A stretch of DNA of 40,104 nt from an uncultured Clostridia bacterium. GTDB lineage: Bacteria > Bacillota > Clostridia > Oscillospirales > Acutalibacteraceae. The DNA lies in the NCBI GenBank assembly GCA_944380855.1, contig CALWIW010000021.1, positions 1 through 40,104 of the forward strand, written 5' to 3'. The notes beneath the pieces were generated by a model. That model made no database searches. It worked only from the letters and a program-made list of their open reading frames with translations, and had not been told where the DNA came from. Positions 1-8,680 of the stretch are shown one piece after another. The translations under genes were made by a program, and so were the position numbers. How positions within the stretch are numbered: the first letter of the stretch is position 1; the number at the start of each line of letters is the position of its first letter.

Positions 1-10
1 CAACGCAAAG

Positions 11-91
11 CGGCGGCACAGCCCTTCGGCTGCTCCGCCACCTTACATATTTCCTTCGTTATCGCACCTCGGCTAAAGGAGAGCCGCCCGT
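11..91. other. GC-rich hairpin pair at the left edge
   Basis: Two imperfect inverted repeats lie here. The first pairs 12-23 with 28-39, with two internal mismatches and a CTTC loop. The second pairs CGGCT at 70-74 with AGCCG at 82-86. No open reading frame with a ribosome binding site covers them. They adjoin repeat copy 1 and look like part of the same hairpin-dense non-coding tract, although only the middle of that tract recurs in this window. The true left end may lie outside the window. Confidence 0.45.
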
Positions 92-118
92 TTTTGTGTT
101 TCGGCTGTATAGAAGATG

Positions 119-205
119 TTGTGTTAAAATTTTGTGATTCCAAAGGGGACCACTGTCCCTTTGGCAGGCGGCTTGGAGGACAGCGTCCTCCAAGGTCTTA
201 AAATG
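119..205 (+). repeat. Dispersed two-hairpin repeat, copy 1
   Basis: This stretch is nearly identical to 20689-20775 in the same orientation. Its core is two back-to-back hairpins. The first pairs CCAAA-GGGAC with GTCCC-TTTGG around a CACT loop, with one bulged G at about 145. The second is CTTGGAGGAC (172-181) paired perfectly with GTCCTCCAAG (185-194) around AGC. A spacer of CAGGCGG separates them. The element is non-coding as far as can be seen and resembles REP- or MITE-like intergenic repeats. Its family is not assigned. Confidence 0.8.
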
Positions 206-224
206 CTGTAAAAGGCAGGAGTGA

Positions 225-279
225 GCAAAAAACAGTCCGGTGAACTGTTTTTTGCCGTGAACTCACGTTAGTGTTCACG
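225..279. other. Tandem perfect hairpins next to repeat copy 1
   Basis: GCAAAAAACAGT (225-236) and ACTGTTTTTTGC (244-255) form a perfect 12-bp stem with a 7-nt loop. Immediately after it, CGTGAAC (256-262) and GTTCACG (273-279) form a perfect 7-bp stem. The first could act as a terminator because it contains A6 and T6 runs within the stem. The remainder, 280-420, is AT-rich; I see nothing else in it. Confidence 0.6.
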
Positions 280-420
280 ATAATTTTTATTTTATCTAAA
301 TTTAACCTTTTACATAACTATTGACAAAAACTATATTTCTCATGGCATATTGTCGCATTTTAATACCTGAGTCCTCAATCATCTCCCAAATTTTTGCACA
401 ACACTTGCTCTACAACTATT

Positions 421-464
421 AAAAAGCAAAAAATAAGGACATTCCCGTATATTGGAATGTCCTT
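421..464 (-). terminator. Intrinsic terminator of the NSS transporter gene
   Basis: On the minus strand AAGGACATTCC and GGAATGTCCTT form a perfect 11-bp stem (435-445 with 454-464), followed by a T-rich tract over about 421-434. It begins about 20 nt beyond the stop codon of the transporter gene at 484. Confidence 0.9.
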
Positions 465-483
465 GAATTTTACGATAAATTTA

Positions 484-1857
484 TTAAGCAAAGAATTTTG
501 AATAATAACCCATGGCGAAAATAATAACCACAATTACAGGCAGAACATATTTTAAATAACCCTTTGCCCATTTTGGAAATTTTACGCCTTTTCCTGCGTC
601 AACTTCGGATACAAAATTTTCCCAGCCCCAGCCGTGCTTTGATACACAGAAAAGCAAATAGGCAAGACTTCCTAAAGGAAGCAGATTGCTGGAAACGATA
701 AAGTCCTCAAGGTCCTGAATTGTGCTTGTGCCTCCGAAAGGAGCAAAGCCGCTCCAAAGATTAAAGCCCAAAACGCAGGGAATTGAAAGAACGGTAATTA
801 AAATTCCGTTGAATATTACGGATTTTTTTCTTGACCAGCCTTTAAGGTCAATCATAAAGCTTACGGTGTTTTCAAATACCGCTATTATTGTGGACAGAGC
901 GGCAAATGTCATAAATACAAAGAACAGAGAACCCCAAATTCTGCCTCCTGCCATTTGATTAAAGATGTTTGGAAGTGTTACAAAAACAAGTCCCGGACCC
1001 TCACCCGGATTTACTCCGAAGCTGAAGCAGGCAGGGAAAATGATAAGTCCTGCCATAAAGGCAACGCAGGTGTCGAGGATACAGATGTTTATTGACTCAC
1101 CCATAAGAGAACGGTCACGGCTTATGTAGCTGCCGAAAATTGCCATTGCTCCTATTCCAAGGCTTAAAGTAAAGAAAGCCTGACTCATTGCGGCATAGAT
1201 TACATTCCAAATACCGTAATCAAGCATTTTTCCGAAATCGGGGATAAGATAGAATGCAAGTCCTGCTGACGAATTTTCAAGCAAAATGCTGTTTACACAA
1301 AGAACAATCATAATTCCCAGCAAAGCAAGCATCATAGCCTTTGTGATTTTTTCAACGCCCTTTTGCAGACCTATGGCACAGACCGCAAAGCCTACAATAA
1401 CAATAATAAGCATCCAGGTCATCATTTCGCCGGCATTGCCGAGCATACTGTTAAAGACGTTTCCTACACCCTCGGCGTCAAGTCCCTCGAACTGACCTGT
1501 TATGGTTTTATATATGTAGGCAAGCATCCAGCCGCCAACCGTGGTGTAAAACATCATGAGTATATAGTTTCCTGCCATTGCGGACCAGCCTGCAATGTGC
1601 CATTTTGTGCCTTTCGGCTCTAAAACATGAAAGCTTCTTGCCGCTGATTTTTGACTGGCTCTGCCTACGGCAAATTCCATTGCCATAATAGGCATACCGA
1701 GAATTACCAAAAACAATATATATATAAGAACAAAGGCGGCACCGCCGTATTGTCCTACAATATAAGGAAATCTCCATACATTGCCCAGTCCTATGGCACA
1801 ACCCGCCGAAATGAGAATAAATCCAAGGCGGGAAGAGAAATGTTCTCTCTTTTCCAT
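484..1857 (-). CDS. Sodium-dependent transporter, neurotransmitter:sodium symporter (NSS/SNF) family
   Basis: This encodes a 457-residue integral membrane protein that should import an amino acid or related amine using the sodium gradient (LeuT fold). The N-terminus reads FSSRLGFILISAGCAIGLGN followed by VWRFPY, the hallmark TM1 segment that lines the sodium and substrate sites. About 11-12 hydrophobic segments follow, in line with short bacterial NSS proteins such as MhsT or TnaT relatives. The start ATG at 1855-1857 is preceded by AGAAAGGAAG. A TTGACA-17-TATCAT promoter lies upstream and a strong terminator downstream, so it appears monocistronic. The substrate cannot be read from the sequence. 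Confidence 0.93.
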   Translation of the reverse strand: MEKREHFSSRLGFILISAGCAIGLGNVWRFPYIVGQYGGAAFVLIYILFLVILGMPIMAMEFAVGRASQKSAARSFHVLEPKGTKWHIAGWSAMAGNYILMMFYTTVGGWMLAYIYKTITGQFEGLDAEGVGNVFNSMLGNAGEMMTWMLIIVIVGFAVCAIGLQKGVEKITKAMMLALLGIMIVLCVNSILLENSSAGLAFYLIPDFGKMLDYGIWNVIYAAMSQAFFTLSLGIGAMAIFGSYISRDRSLMGESINICILDTCVAFMAGLIIFPACFSFGVNPGEGPGLVFVTLPNIFNQMAGGRIWGSLFFVFMTFAALSTIIAVFENTVSFMIDLKGWSRKKSVIFNGILITVLSIPCVLGFNLWSGFAPFGGTSTIQDLEDFIVSSNLLPLGSLAYLLFCVSKHGWGWENFVSEVDAGKGVKFPKWAKGYLKYVLPVIVVIIFAMGYYSKFFA

Positions 1858-1896
1858 AATTTACTTCCTTTCTGTAATTTTACTAAAACAAAAATA

Positions 1897-1925
1897 ATGA
1901 TAACAGAGCTTTTATATATTGTCAA
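1897..1925 (-). promoter_or_regulatory. Sigma-A-type promoter for the NSS transporter
   Basis: On the minus strand a consensus TTGACA (1920-1925) is separated by exactly 17 bp from TATCAT (1897-1902), about 40 nt before the start codon. This is a good vegetative promoter by sequence. Confidence 0.75.
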
Positions 1926-1977
1926 TAACAATATGAAAAACAGGTGAAAAACGGGATTTGTTTCAGATTTTGTAAAA

Positions 1978-3330
1978 TTATTTCCCTTTGGCAAGTATCG
2001 AGTTGATTTTAAGCTTAAACATTGTGGTTGTCACCGTTGCCGCAATAACGTCGCTTAATGCTTCCGCTAAGAAAAATCCCCAAACACCCATGCCTAAAGC
2101 AGGGAGAATAACAGCAAGAGGAATAAGCAAAATTACTTTTCTCAGCAGTGCCAAAAACATACTGATTTTTGCCTGACCTAGAGCAAGGAAGGTTTGCTGA
2201 CAGGCGGACTGTGCTCCCATAAGTGCCATGCCTGCCAAAAAGAGTCTCAAAGCGTTTTTGCCTATTAAGATAACATTTTGGTCGGGAGTAAAAAATCCCA
2301 GAAAAACCTGCGGGAATATTTCCACAAGAAGAATTGTAAAAACAGAAAAGGCTACGTTTACGGCAAACAGCAGCTTAAAAGCGTATTTTACTCTTTCTTT
2401 GTTTCCTGCACCAAAATTATAACCGATAATAGGCTGTGCTCCCTGGGAAATGCCCTGTAAAGGCATCCATATCATCTGAGTAAGGGAAAAAAGAATAGAC
2501 ATAAGTGCTATATAGTCGTTGTTTCCGTAGGTTCTCATTCCTCTGTTAAACACAAGCTGAACAAGACATTCCGTAGACTGCATTATAAAGGGGGAAACGC
2601 CCAAAGAAATAACGCCGCCCACAACCGCTTTTGGCAGTCTGAGGTCGGAAAGCTTTATTTTAAGTATTGTGTGCTTTGAGGTAAGGAAAAACAGCACCCA
2701 GATTGCGGAAACACATTGGCTTATAATGGTTGCCAATGCCGCTCCCCTTACACCCATGTTAAATCCGAAAATAAATATTGGGTCTAAAATAATGTTCAGC
2801 ACTGCACCTATGCATACCGTTGCCATACTGGTTTTTGTAAATCCCTGATTGGTGATAAACATATTAAGTCCAAGAGAAATAAGCACGAATACCGTTCCAT
2901 ACAGGTAAATTTGTGTGTATTCCATTGCATAGGGGAGATTTTCCGCCGTTGCACCGAAAAGAATAAGGACAGGCTCTCTGAAAATAAGGAAAAATACCGT
3001 CAGAAACGCTGATGCGATTAAAGTCATAAGAGTACAGCTTCCCAATATTTTCTCGGCAGTTCTGTTTTCTTTTTTGCCCATAAATATGGCGGCTCTTGCC
3101 GAGCCTCCCGCACCGATTAGATATGAAAAGGCGGAAATAAGAATAAGTATAGGGAATGATATGCCAAGGCCGCCCAAAGCCAATGTTCCTATACCCTCAA
3201 TTCTTCCCACGTACATTCTGTCTACGATATTGTATAAAAGATTTACCACCTGTGCCAAAACCGTAGGAACTGCCATTTTAAAAAGCAGCTTTTTAATAGG
3301 TTCTGTACCCATTCTGTTTTCTTCATTCAT
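1978..3330 (-). CDS. MATE family efflux transporter
   Basis: This 450-residue polytopic protein has the MATE layout of two six-helix bundles. It starts MNEENRMGTEPIKKLLFK, then MAVPTVLAQVVNLLYNIVDR, typical of the DinF/NorM-like branch in Clostridia. It should be a cation/drug antiporter in the cytoplasmic membrane. Motifs such as NIVDRMYVG in TM1-2 and the helix pair around IMQSTECLVQ at the start of the second bundle support the family. The substrate is unknown. The ATG at 3328-3330 is preceded only by a weak GGGAAA. There is no obvious space for its own promoter between it and the terminator at 3374-3403, so it may depend on read-through from galT or on an atypical promoter. Confidence 0.92.
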   Translation of the reverse strand: MNEENRMGTEPIKKLLFKMAVPTVLAQVVNLLYNIVDRMYVGRIEGIGTLALGGLGISFPILILISAFSYLIGAGGSARAAIFMGKKENRTAEKILGSCTLMTLIASAFLTVFFLIFREPVLILFGATAENLPYAMEYTQIYLYGTVFVLISLGLNMFITNQGFTKTSMATVCIGAVLNIILDPIFIFGFNMGVRGAALATIISQCVSAIWVLFFLTSKHTILKIKLSDLRLPKAVVGGVISLGVSPFIMQSTECLVQLVFNRGMRTYGNNDYIALMSILFSLTQMIWMPLQGISQGAQPIIGYNFGAGNKERVKYAFKLLFAVNVAFSVFTILLVEIFPQVFLGFFTPDQNVILIGKNALRLFLAGMALMGAQSACQQTFLALGQAKISMFLALLRKVILLIPLAVILPALGMGVWGFFLAEALSDVIAATVTTTMFKLKINSILAKGK

Positions 3331-3369
3331 AATTTCCCGTCATTCCTTTCATCTGTTCCCAAAAGGTCA

Positions 3370-3403
3370 TAAAAACAGGGAAACCGTTTTCCGATTTCCC
3401 TGT
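3370..3403 (-). terminator. Terminator after galT
   Basis: On the minus strand AACAGGGAAA and TTTCCCTGTT pair (about 3374-3403) and are followed by a short T5 run. It sits 30 nt after the galT stop. The T tract is short, so partial read-through into the MATE gene is possible. Confidence 0.75.
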
Positions 3404-3433
3404 TCTATTATAATTTAAAGGTAAATACAAAAA

Positions 3434-4936
3434 TTATCTCACGGATTTAATAAATCTCATAAATGCTTCTCTGCCCTCAGGAGTATCCTTATAAACGCCT
3501 GCGTCTTTAAGTACCTCAAGGAATACCTTGCCGACCTCTTCGCAGAGCATTTCGGAAACAGCGGCTTTTGTCATCGGCATATCCTTATGATTTTTAAGGA
3601 TTTCCTCTGTCCAGTCTGCGTGCTTTTCAATATCAGCGTCAGAGCGAATATCTTTGCCCTCAACTATAAAGTCGCCAAGCTTGTCAAGTTCTCCTTTAAG
3701 TCTTGAGGGGAGAACCGCAAGACCCATAACCTCAATAAGACCTATATTTTCTTTCTTGATATGGTGAAGCTCGTTTCTCGGGTGGTAAAGTCCCATAGGT
3801 CTTTCTTCTGTGGTAATGTTGTTTCTCAAAACCAAGTCAAGCTCGTAATTGCCGCCGTTCTTTCTGGCAATCGGAGTTATTGTGTTGTGGCGTTCGCCCT
3901 CTGTATAGGCATAAACATAAGCAGCCTCGTCTGTGTATTCACGCCAATTTGCCAAAATTTTTGCGGCAAGCTCAATAATAGGAGCTTCGTCCTTGCAGGA
4001 AAGACGGATAACGGACATAGGCCATTTTACAATACCTGCTGTTACATTTTCAAAGCCCTCAAAGGTTACAGGGGTTTCGATTGGAGCTTTTGCCATTGCA
4101 AAGGTGTATCTTCCGCCCTGGAAATGCTCGTGAGAAAGAATTGAACCGCCTACGATAGGCAAATCTGCATTGGAGCCTACAAAGTAATGGGGGAACTGCT
4201 TTACAAAATCAAAAAGCTTTCTGAAAACGGCACTGTCTATCTTCATAGGTGTATGTTCCTGATTGAAAACGATGCAGTGCTCGTTGTAGTAAACATAAGG
4301 TGAATACTGGAAGCCCCAAGGTGAGTCGTTTATAACAATAGGGATAATTCTGTGGTTTTGTCTTGCAGGTTTTGACATATTTCCGGCATATCCCTCTGTT
4401 TGAGGACAAAGCAGGCATTTTGGATATGAGCTTTGAACCGCATTTTTCGCAGCCGCAATTGCCTTAGGGTCTTTCTCAGGCTTTGAAAGATTTATTGTTA
4501 TGTCAATGTCGCCGTATTCGGTGGGAGTTTTCCACTTCATATCCTTTACAATGCGGTATCTTCTTATGTAATCGGAATCCTGACTGAGCTTGTAGTAATA
4601 ATCCGTTGCTTTTTCGGGATCCTTTGAGTATTCCACAAAAAATCTGTCAATAACAGTTGAAGGACGGGGAGTCAAAACGCCCATGAGCTTTGTGTCAAAC
4701 AAATCTCTTGAAACTGTTCCGTCCTCAATAATACCTTTTTCAACAGCATAGTCGAGAATTTCTCCGAGAGTTTTTTCAAGACAAACAGGCTCTGCGGGAA
4801 TTTCGGCTTCGTCGTCAAAATCTTCTACCCCAAGCATACCCAAAAGGATATTGGTAATGTAGATTTTATCCGCGTTTTTGATAAGGTCGTTATCAAGAGC
4901 GTATTTTACAAGCTTCTTTACTGATGTTGAAATCAT
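3434..4936 (-). CDS. galT: UDP-glucose--hexose-1-phosphate uridylyltransferase (galactose-1-phosphate uridylyltransferase, Firmicutes type)
   Basis: This 500-residue enzyme of the Leloir pathway exchanges UMP between UDP-glucose and galactose-1-phosphate through a uridylyl-histidine intermediate. The length and the lack of similarity to the ~350-residue E. coli form place it in the large class II GalT group (GalT_2) of Firmicutes. The catalytic HxH is in SILSHEHFQGGRY near residue 280. Other typical segments are CLLCPQTEGYAGN and NEHCIVFNQEHTPM. No galK or galE is adjacent; here galT stands alone with its own promoter and terminator. The start ATG at 4934-4936 is followed by MISTSVKKLVKYAL and has GAGGTGG upstream. 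Confidence 0.95.
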   Translation of the reverse strand: MISTSVKKLVKYALDNDLIKNADKIYITNILLGMLGVEDFDDEAEIPAEPVCLEKTLGEILDYAVEKGIIEDGTVSRDLFDTKLMGVLTPRPSTVIDRFFVEYSKDPEKATDYYYKLSQDSDYIRRYRIVKDMKWKTPTEYGDIDITINLSKPEKDPKAIAAAKNAVQSSYPKCLLCPQTEGYAGNMSKPARQNHRIIPIVINDSPWGFQYSPYVYYNEHCIVFNQEHTPMKIDSAVFRKLFDFVKQFPHYFVGSNADLPIVGGSILSHEHFQGGRYTFAMAKAPIETPVTFEGFENVTAGIVKWPMSVIRLSCKDEAPIIELAAKILANWREYTDEAAYVYAYTEGERHNTITPIARKNGGNYELDLVLRNNITTEERPMGLYHPRNELHHIKKENIGLIEVMGLAVLPSRLKGELDKLGDFIVEGKDIRSDADIEKHADWTEEILKNHKDMPMTKAAVSEMLCEEVGKVFLEVLKDAGVYKDTPEGREAFMRFIKSVR

Positions 4937-5000
4937 TAATTACCACCTCTTACTTAATTTCCGTTACTTCATTTAACATTTAATTAATCACATCACTTAA

Positions 5001-5029
5001 ATGGTATATCATTATTTACCGATTGTCAA
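5001..5029 (-). promoter_or_regulatory. Promoter for galT
   Basis: On the minus strand TTGACA (5024-5029) is followed after 17 bp by TACCAT (5001-5006), 65 nt before the galT start. The -35 is perfect and the -10 is a moderate match. Confidence 0.6.
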
Positions 5030-5084
5030 TGCAAACAGCAATATTTTTTGTTGCATATGCAGACAAAGAGAGAAGAGCTAAAGG

Positions 5085-5136
5085 CGGTAAAAATAACAAT
5101 ACTGCGAAAAGAATATCCTTTCGCAGTATTGTTATT
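5085..5136 (-). terminator. Strong terminator of the ABC exporter operon
   Basis: A perfect 18-bp stem pairs 5092-5109 with 5119-5136 around a 9-nt loop. On the minus strand it is followed by a T5 run. It lies 35 nt downstream of the permease stop codon. Confidence 0.9.
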
Positions 5137-5170
5137 AAAGTAAGGTTTTAAAGATATGGCAATATCGATA

Positions 5171-6802
5171 TTAAAACGGCATCTCCATATTGTGCAGTGT
5201 GTTTTTGCATAATACGGCGATAACCAGCGATGCAATCAAATTCCAAATTACCAACGGTAAAAGGGCAATCCAAAGAGACATTTCGCTTAATAAAATTCCT
5301 GTTATAATTGAAAAAGCTATTCCCGGGAGCAAAAGCACCAAAGAAATCATTATAAAAAGGAACATTGAAAGTACCTGATTGTTTAAAAATCCTAAAACTC
5401 TGTCGGTAAGGATATTAACTCCGCAGTACACGCAGCTGACACTTGTGTACACAATTATTGAAACGATAATCATTACCGGACTTGCAGAGCATATAACTCC
5501 TGCAACAATAAACAAAAGCAATCCGTCAAAAAACGGCTTTATTATGCTTGTAAGAGAAGCAAATATAAGCTTTTTTAAAGGTGAGTCCGGTACAAGATAA
5601 ATGTAGGGCTTTGAAAGCTCCTTTGCCCAGTCGCCTGCGGCACTGAAAAACAGCTGCATATACGACGACATAGACAAAAGAATAATCATTATAAAATCTG
5701 ATGACATTGGGTCTTGGTCTCCTGCGGAACGCACAAGAAAAAATGCCGTAAATCCGCTGACCGCCATCATAATTATGCTGTAGAGATCCCAAAACAGCAG
5801 ATAACCGCATCTTCGTCTTTCCAAAAGGTGCTTAAAGAGAAACGCAGACGCACCCTTTCCGCCGTTAAGTCCGGTAGAGCCTATTTTGATTTTTCTGTTT
5901 TTTAAATATGCGTCGGTATTGTTCATTCCTTTTTTCTTTACCGCCTGACGCATTTCGTGAGTGGTTTCCGTATTTTGCAAAACGTCCTCGTAATAGTCGC
6001 AGTTGGATTTCAAAAAGAAAACAAGGGACAAAACCACAATCAAAAGCATCAAAGCTCCGTAAATTACAGCTTTTGCCGTGTGTGAAAACATTAACCCCAT
6101 GGCAAAGCCTTTCATCCAGCCGAAAACCGGCACGTATTCGCACAAAGGCGATTTAAACGCCTCAAATAATGAGGGTAGACTAAATCCGTTTTGAAAAAGT
6201 GAAATAACCACAAAAGCCAAAGGCAAAGCTATTAATGCATAAATAATGTATTTTGCAAATGCAATAAGCTTCGGCTTTCCGTTGGTGACGCTGTATAGAA
6301 ACAATGCCGCAATCTGTGTGACAATCATAAAAATGAAAAAGCTTACAATTAAAATTACAGCCTGTGCTACCGACAGATTAAAAATTTTCTTTGCCATTCC
6401 GCCGTACACAAGAAAGATTATTGCGGCAAGGAGCATTGTAAGCATTTGCCTTACAAGTCCGAACACCAATAGGGTCTTTGGGGAAATGGGAGAGCAGAAC
6501 ATCATGTTTACGTCGCCCATGGTAAAAAATGTGGTTCCCGATTTAAGACCTTTTAGAAGAACTATTCCGCCGAACAAAAACAAAAGCAGAAAGTAAATCC
6601 CGTGAAGTATTCCTATATCAACAAAATCAGAGGGAAGCTGCTCTATTGTTTCCGAGTAACCGGAGGAAAAGAATAAATTAAGAATCGAAAACCCGATAAT
6701 CACAGTAAGAAACAAGGCTCCCACCAGTTTTCCCGGGTGTCTTATCATATCAAGAAACCAGTTTTTTACGGATTTTCTCGTCATGTAGAGTATAGCATTC
6801 AT
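5171..6802 (-). CDS. ABC exporter permease subunit
   Basis: This 543-residue protein has roughly 12 hydrophobic segments and a long cytoplasmic stretch in the middle (about residues 275-330, rich in K, R and charged residues). The pattern suggests two six-helix halves as in large Firmicutes ABC exporter permeases (the 'putative ABC exporter' group). It follows its ATPase with only 3 nt between the ATPase stop and its ATG at 6800-6802, so the two are translationally linked and should form one transporter. The substrate is unknown; such pairs often concern peptides, lipids or cell-envelope stress. Confidence is high for membrane permease and lower for direction of transport. Confidence 0.8.
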   Translation of the reverse strand: MNAILYMTRKSVKNWFLDMIRHPGKLVGALFLTVIIGFSILNLFFSSGYSETIEQLPSDFVDIGILHGIYFLLLFLFGGIVLLKGLKSGTTFFTMGDVNMMFCSPISPKTLLVFGLVRQMLTMLLAAIIFLVYGGMAKKIFNLSVAQAVILIVSFFIFMIVTQIAALFLYSVTNGKPKLIAFAKYIIYALIALPLAFVVISLFQNGFSLPSLFEAFKSPLCEYVPVFGWMKGFAMGLMFSHTAKAVIYGALMLLIVVLSLVFFLKSNCDYYEDVLQNTETTHEMRQAVKKKGMNNTDAYLKNRKIKIGSTGLNGGKGASAFLFKHLLERRRCGYLLFWDLYSIIMMAVSGFTAFFLVRSAGDQDPMSSDFIMIILLSMSSYMQLFFSAAGDWAKELSKPYIYLVPDSPLKKLIFASLTSIIKPFFDGLLLFIVAGVICSASPVMIIVSIIVYTSVSCVYCGVNILTDRVLGFLNNQVLSMFLFIMISLVLLLPGIAFSIITGILLSEMSLWIALLPLVIWNLIASLVIAVLCKNTLHNMEMPF

Positions 6803-6805
6803 ACC

Positions 6806-7531
6806 TTAACCCTCCGCTTTAAAGTCCGGAGAGCGTTTAGGCTCGGTGATTTTAAAGAAAATATCCTCAAGGTCCTCGCCCTTTTGCTGAATTTCGGTTC
6901 TTGTTCTTTCGGCTGCGATTTTTCCGTTCATAAGAATCAGGCATCTGTCCCAAAATTCCGCAACGCTGTCAAGCATATGGGTGCTTACAAGAACAGAACA
7001 GCCGTTGTTTTTAAGTTCCATAAATATATTTTTAAGCTCTTTAATCGCGTGGGGGTCAAGTCCTACAAAAGGCTCGTCAAAAAGCAAAACCTTGGGGTTT
7101 GGAAGCAAAGCACAGCAGATTGAAAGCTTTTGCTGCATACCTTTGGAAAGTTCCTTGCCCAGCTTGTCTTTTTTGTCCCACAGCTCCATGCGTTTTAAAA
7201 GCTCCTGAAGTCTTTGAGTGTAGTTTTCCAATTTATAGGCTCTTGCCGTAAACTCCATATGCTCCTCTACGGTTAAAACATCGAAGGGAGCGGGAATTTC
7301 CGGGATATAGCCGAAAACTTTTTTTGCTTCAATAGTTTTGTTGGGGTGACCGTCGATAAAAATTTCTCCCTTAAAGCGGAGAAGTCCTGAAATACACTTT
7401 ATAACGGTGGATTTTCCGGCACCGTTGGGACCTGCCAAAACGGCAATTTCTCCATCGTTTACGGTAAAAGAAATATTGTCGTTTGCAAGCACTTTTCCGT
7501 ACTCTTTTGTCAGGTGAGATACTTTCAGCAT
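6806..7531 (-). CDS. ABC transporter ATP-binding protein
   Basis: The 241-residue ATPase has a Walker A GPNGAGKST near residue 36, a Q-loop region, signature LSKGMQQKLS, Walker B VLLFDEP, D-loop GLD and switch histidine in STHML. It powers the permease encoded directly downstream. The frame is open upstream to 7606, but I chose the ATG at 7529-7531 (MLKVSHLTKEYG) because it is preceded by AAAGGAGG at an ideal distance and matches the usual beginning of the family. The signature differs from the usual LSGGQ, as is common in ABC-2-type exporters. Confidence 0.92.
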   Translation of the reverse strand: MLKVSHLTKEYGKVLANDNISFTVNDGEIAVLAGPNGAGKSTVIKCISGLLRFKGEIFIDGHPNKTIEAKKVFGYIPEIPAPFDVLTVEEHMEFTARAYKLENYTQRLQELLKRMELWDKKDKLGKELSKGMQQKLSICCALLPNPKVLLFDEPFVGLDPHAIKELKNIFMELKNNGCSVLVSTHMLDSVAEFWDRCLILMNGKIAAERTRTEIQQKGEDLEDIFFKITEPKRSPDFKAEG

Positions 7532-7551
7532 ACTATCGCCTCCTTTATGCA

Positions 7552-7580
7552 AGTATATACTATACTCTTTTATAATACAA
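7552..7580 (-). promoter_or_regulatory. Possible promoter of the ABC exporter operon, with AT-rich dyads
   Basis: On the minus strand TTGTAT (7575-7580), 17 bp, then TATACT (7552-7557). The predicted transcript would begin almost at the Shine-Dalgarno sequence, which is tight and lowers confidence. The overlapping alternation of GTATAC/TATACT elements could be an operator, for example for a GntR/YtrA-type regulator, but no such gene is adjacent. Confidence 0.35.
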
Positions 7581-7656
7581 GTGTTTAATTTTTCACACTT
7601 TCGCATTTTTTATATAAAATTAAATTAAGCGGTTTCTACAAAAATATTTTACATCG

Positions 7657-7685
7657 TTGTAAAGGCTGTATAAAATTGATATAAT
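7657..7685 (+). promoter_or_regulatory. Promoter of the AEC transporter gene
   Basis: TTGTAA (7657-7662), a 17-bp spacer and a perfect TATAAT (7680-7685) lie 47 nt before the start codon. Confidence 0.65.
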
Positions 7686-7731
7686 GAAAAAGTAAAATAA
7701 AAGGAGAAAAATCCCTTTACGGAGGAATGTT

Positions 7732-8661
7732 ATGCTTGACTATTTTTTGATTGTTTCTCAGCAGGTTTTGATTTTATTTATACTTATAGCAGTGGGATTT
7801 GTATGCGGTAAAATCCGACTTATTGACGACGCAGTGGCTAAAAAGCTTACTGATATTATTTTGATGATTGCAATGCCCTGCGTAATTGTAAACGCCTTTC
7901 AGCGTGAATATAATCCGGAGATGCTTATAAATCTTCTTATTACGGCAGGCTGTGCCTTTTGTATACATTTGGCGACTGTTATAATCGTTACCGCTGTTTT
8001 CAGGGATAAGGATATAAGCCGAAAAAAGGTTTTGAGGTTCGGAACTGTTTTTTCAAACTGTGCCTTTATGTCTATTCCTTTGCAGGAGGCGGTTTTGGGA
8101 GCAGAGGGCGTTTTTTACGGAGCTATATTTATCGGCGTTTTCAATCTTTTTTCCTGGACCTACGGTCTTGTGCTTATGAGCGGAGACAAAAAGCAGATGT
8201 CTGTAAAAAAGATTGTGACAAACCCGGGTATTTTAGGTGTGGTTATAGGAGTAATCCTCTTTTTATGCTCAGTGAAGCTTCCGCCTATAATCGGAGAGCC
8301 TATAAGATATTTGGGAACCCTTAACACTCCTGTGCCTATGCTTATTATAGGCTTCTATCTTTCACAGGTTAGGTTTGCAGAGGTTTTTTCGGAAAAGAAA
8401 AACTATATAGCCTCTGTTTTAAGGCTTTTGCTTATACCTTTGGCGGCTTTGGGAGTAATGTATCTGTGCGGAGTAAGGGGAACTATGCTTGTTTCCATTG
8501 TAATTTCCGCTTCTGCTCCGGTGGCTGCGTCCTGCACTATGTTTGCAACAAAATATAACGGGGACACAATGCTGTCGGTAAGACTTGTGGCACTGAGTAC
8601 GGTTTTGTCGGTGGTTACAATGCCTTTGGTGGTGGCTCTTGCGAACTTTCTTTCTCAGTAA
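7732..8661 (+). CDS. AEC (auxin efflux carrier) family transporter
   Basis: The 309-residue protein has ten predicted hydrophobic helices in two five-helix halves, the usual AEC/BART architecture and length. Typical segments are the N-terminal LILFILIAVGFVCGKIRLID followed by MIAMPCVIVNAFQ, and in the C-terminal half SAPVAASCTMFATKYNGD. Bacterial members export or import organic acids such as malate or malonate, but the substrate here is unknown. The start ATG has AAAGGAG plus GGAGGAA upstream. It precedes the WYL regulator by 19 nt, so co-transcription is likely. Confidence 0.9.
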   Translation: MLDYFLIVSQQVLILFILIAVGFVCGKIRLIDDAVAKKLTDIILMIAMPCVIVNAFQREYNPEMLINLLITAGCAFCIHLATVIIVTAVFRDKDISRKKVLRFGTVFSNCAFMSIPLQEAVLGAEGVFYGAIFIGVFNLFSWTYGLVLMSGDKKQMSVKKIVTNPGILGVVIGVILFLCSVKLPPIIGEPIRYLGTLNTPVPMLIIGFYLSQVRFAEVFSEKKNYIASVLRLLLIPLAALGVMYLCGVRGTMLVSIVISASAPVAASCTMFATKYNGDTMLSVRLVALSTVLSVVTMPLVVALANFLSQ

Positions 8662-8680
8662 TTAAGAGGGGTGAGATAAT

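Noticed and set aside
3434-4936. Annotation as an E. coli-type class I GalT
   Set aside because: Length of 500 residues and the SHEHFQGG context fit the Firmicutes class II form, not the ~350-residue HPHxQ form.
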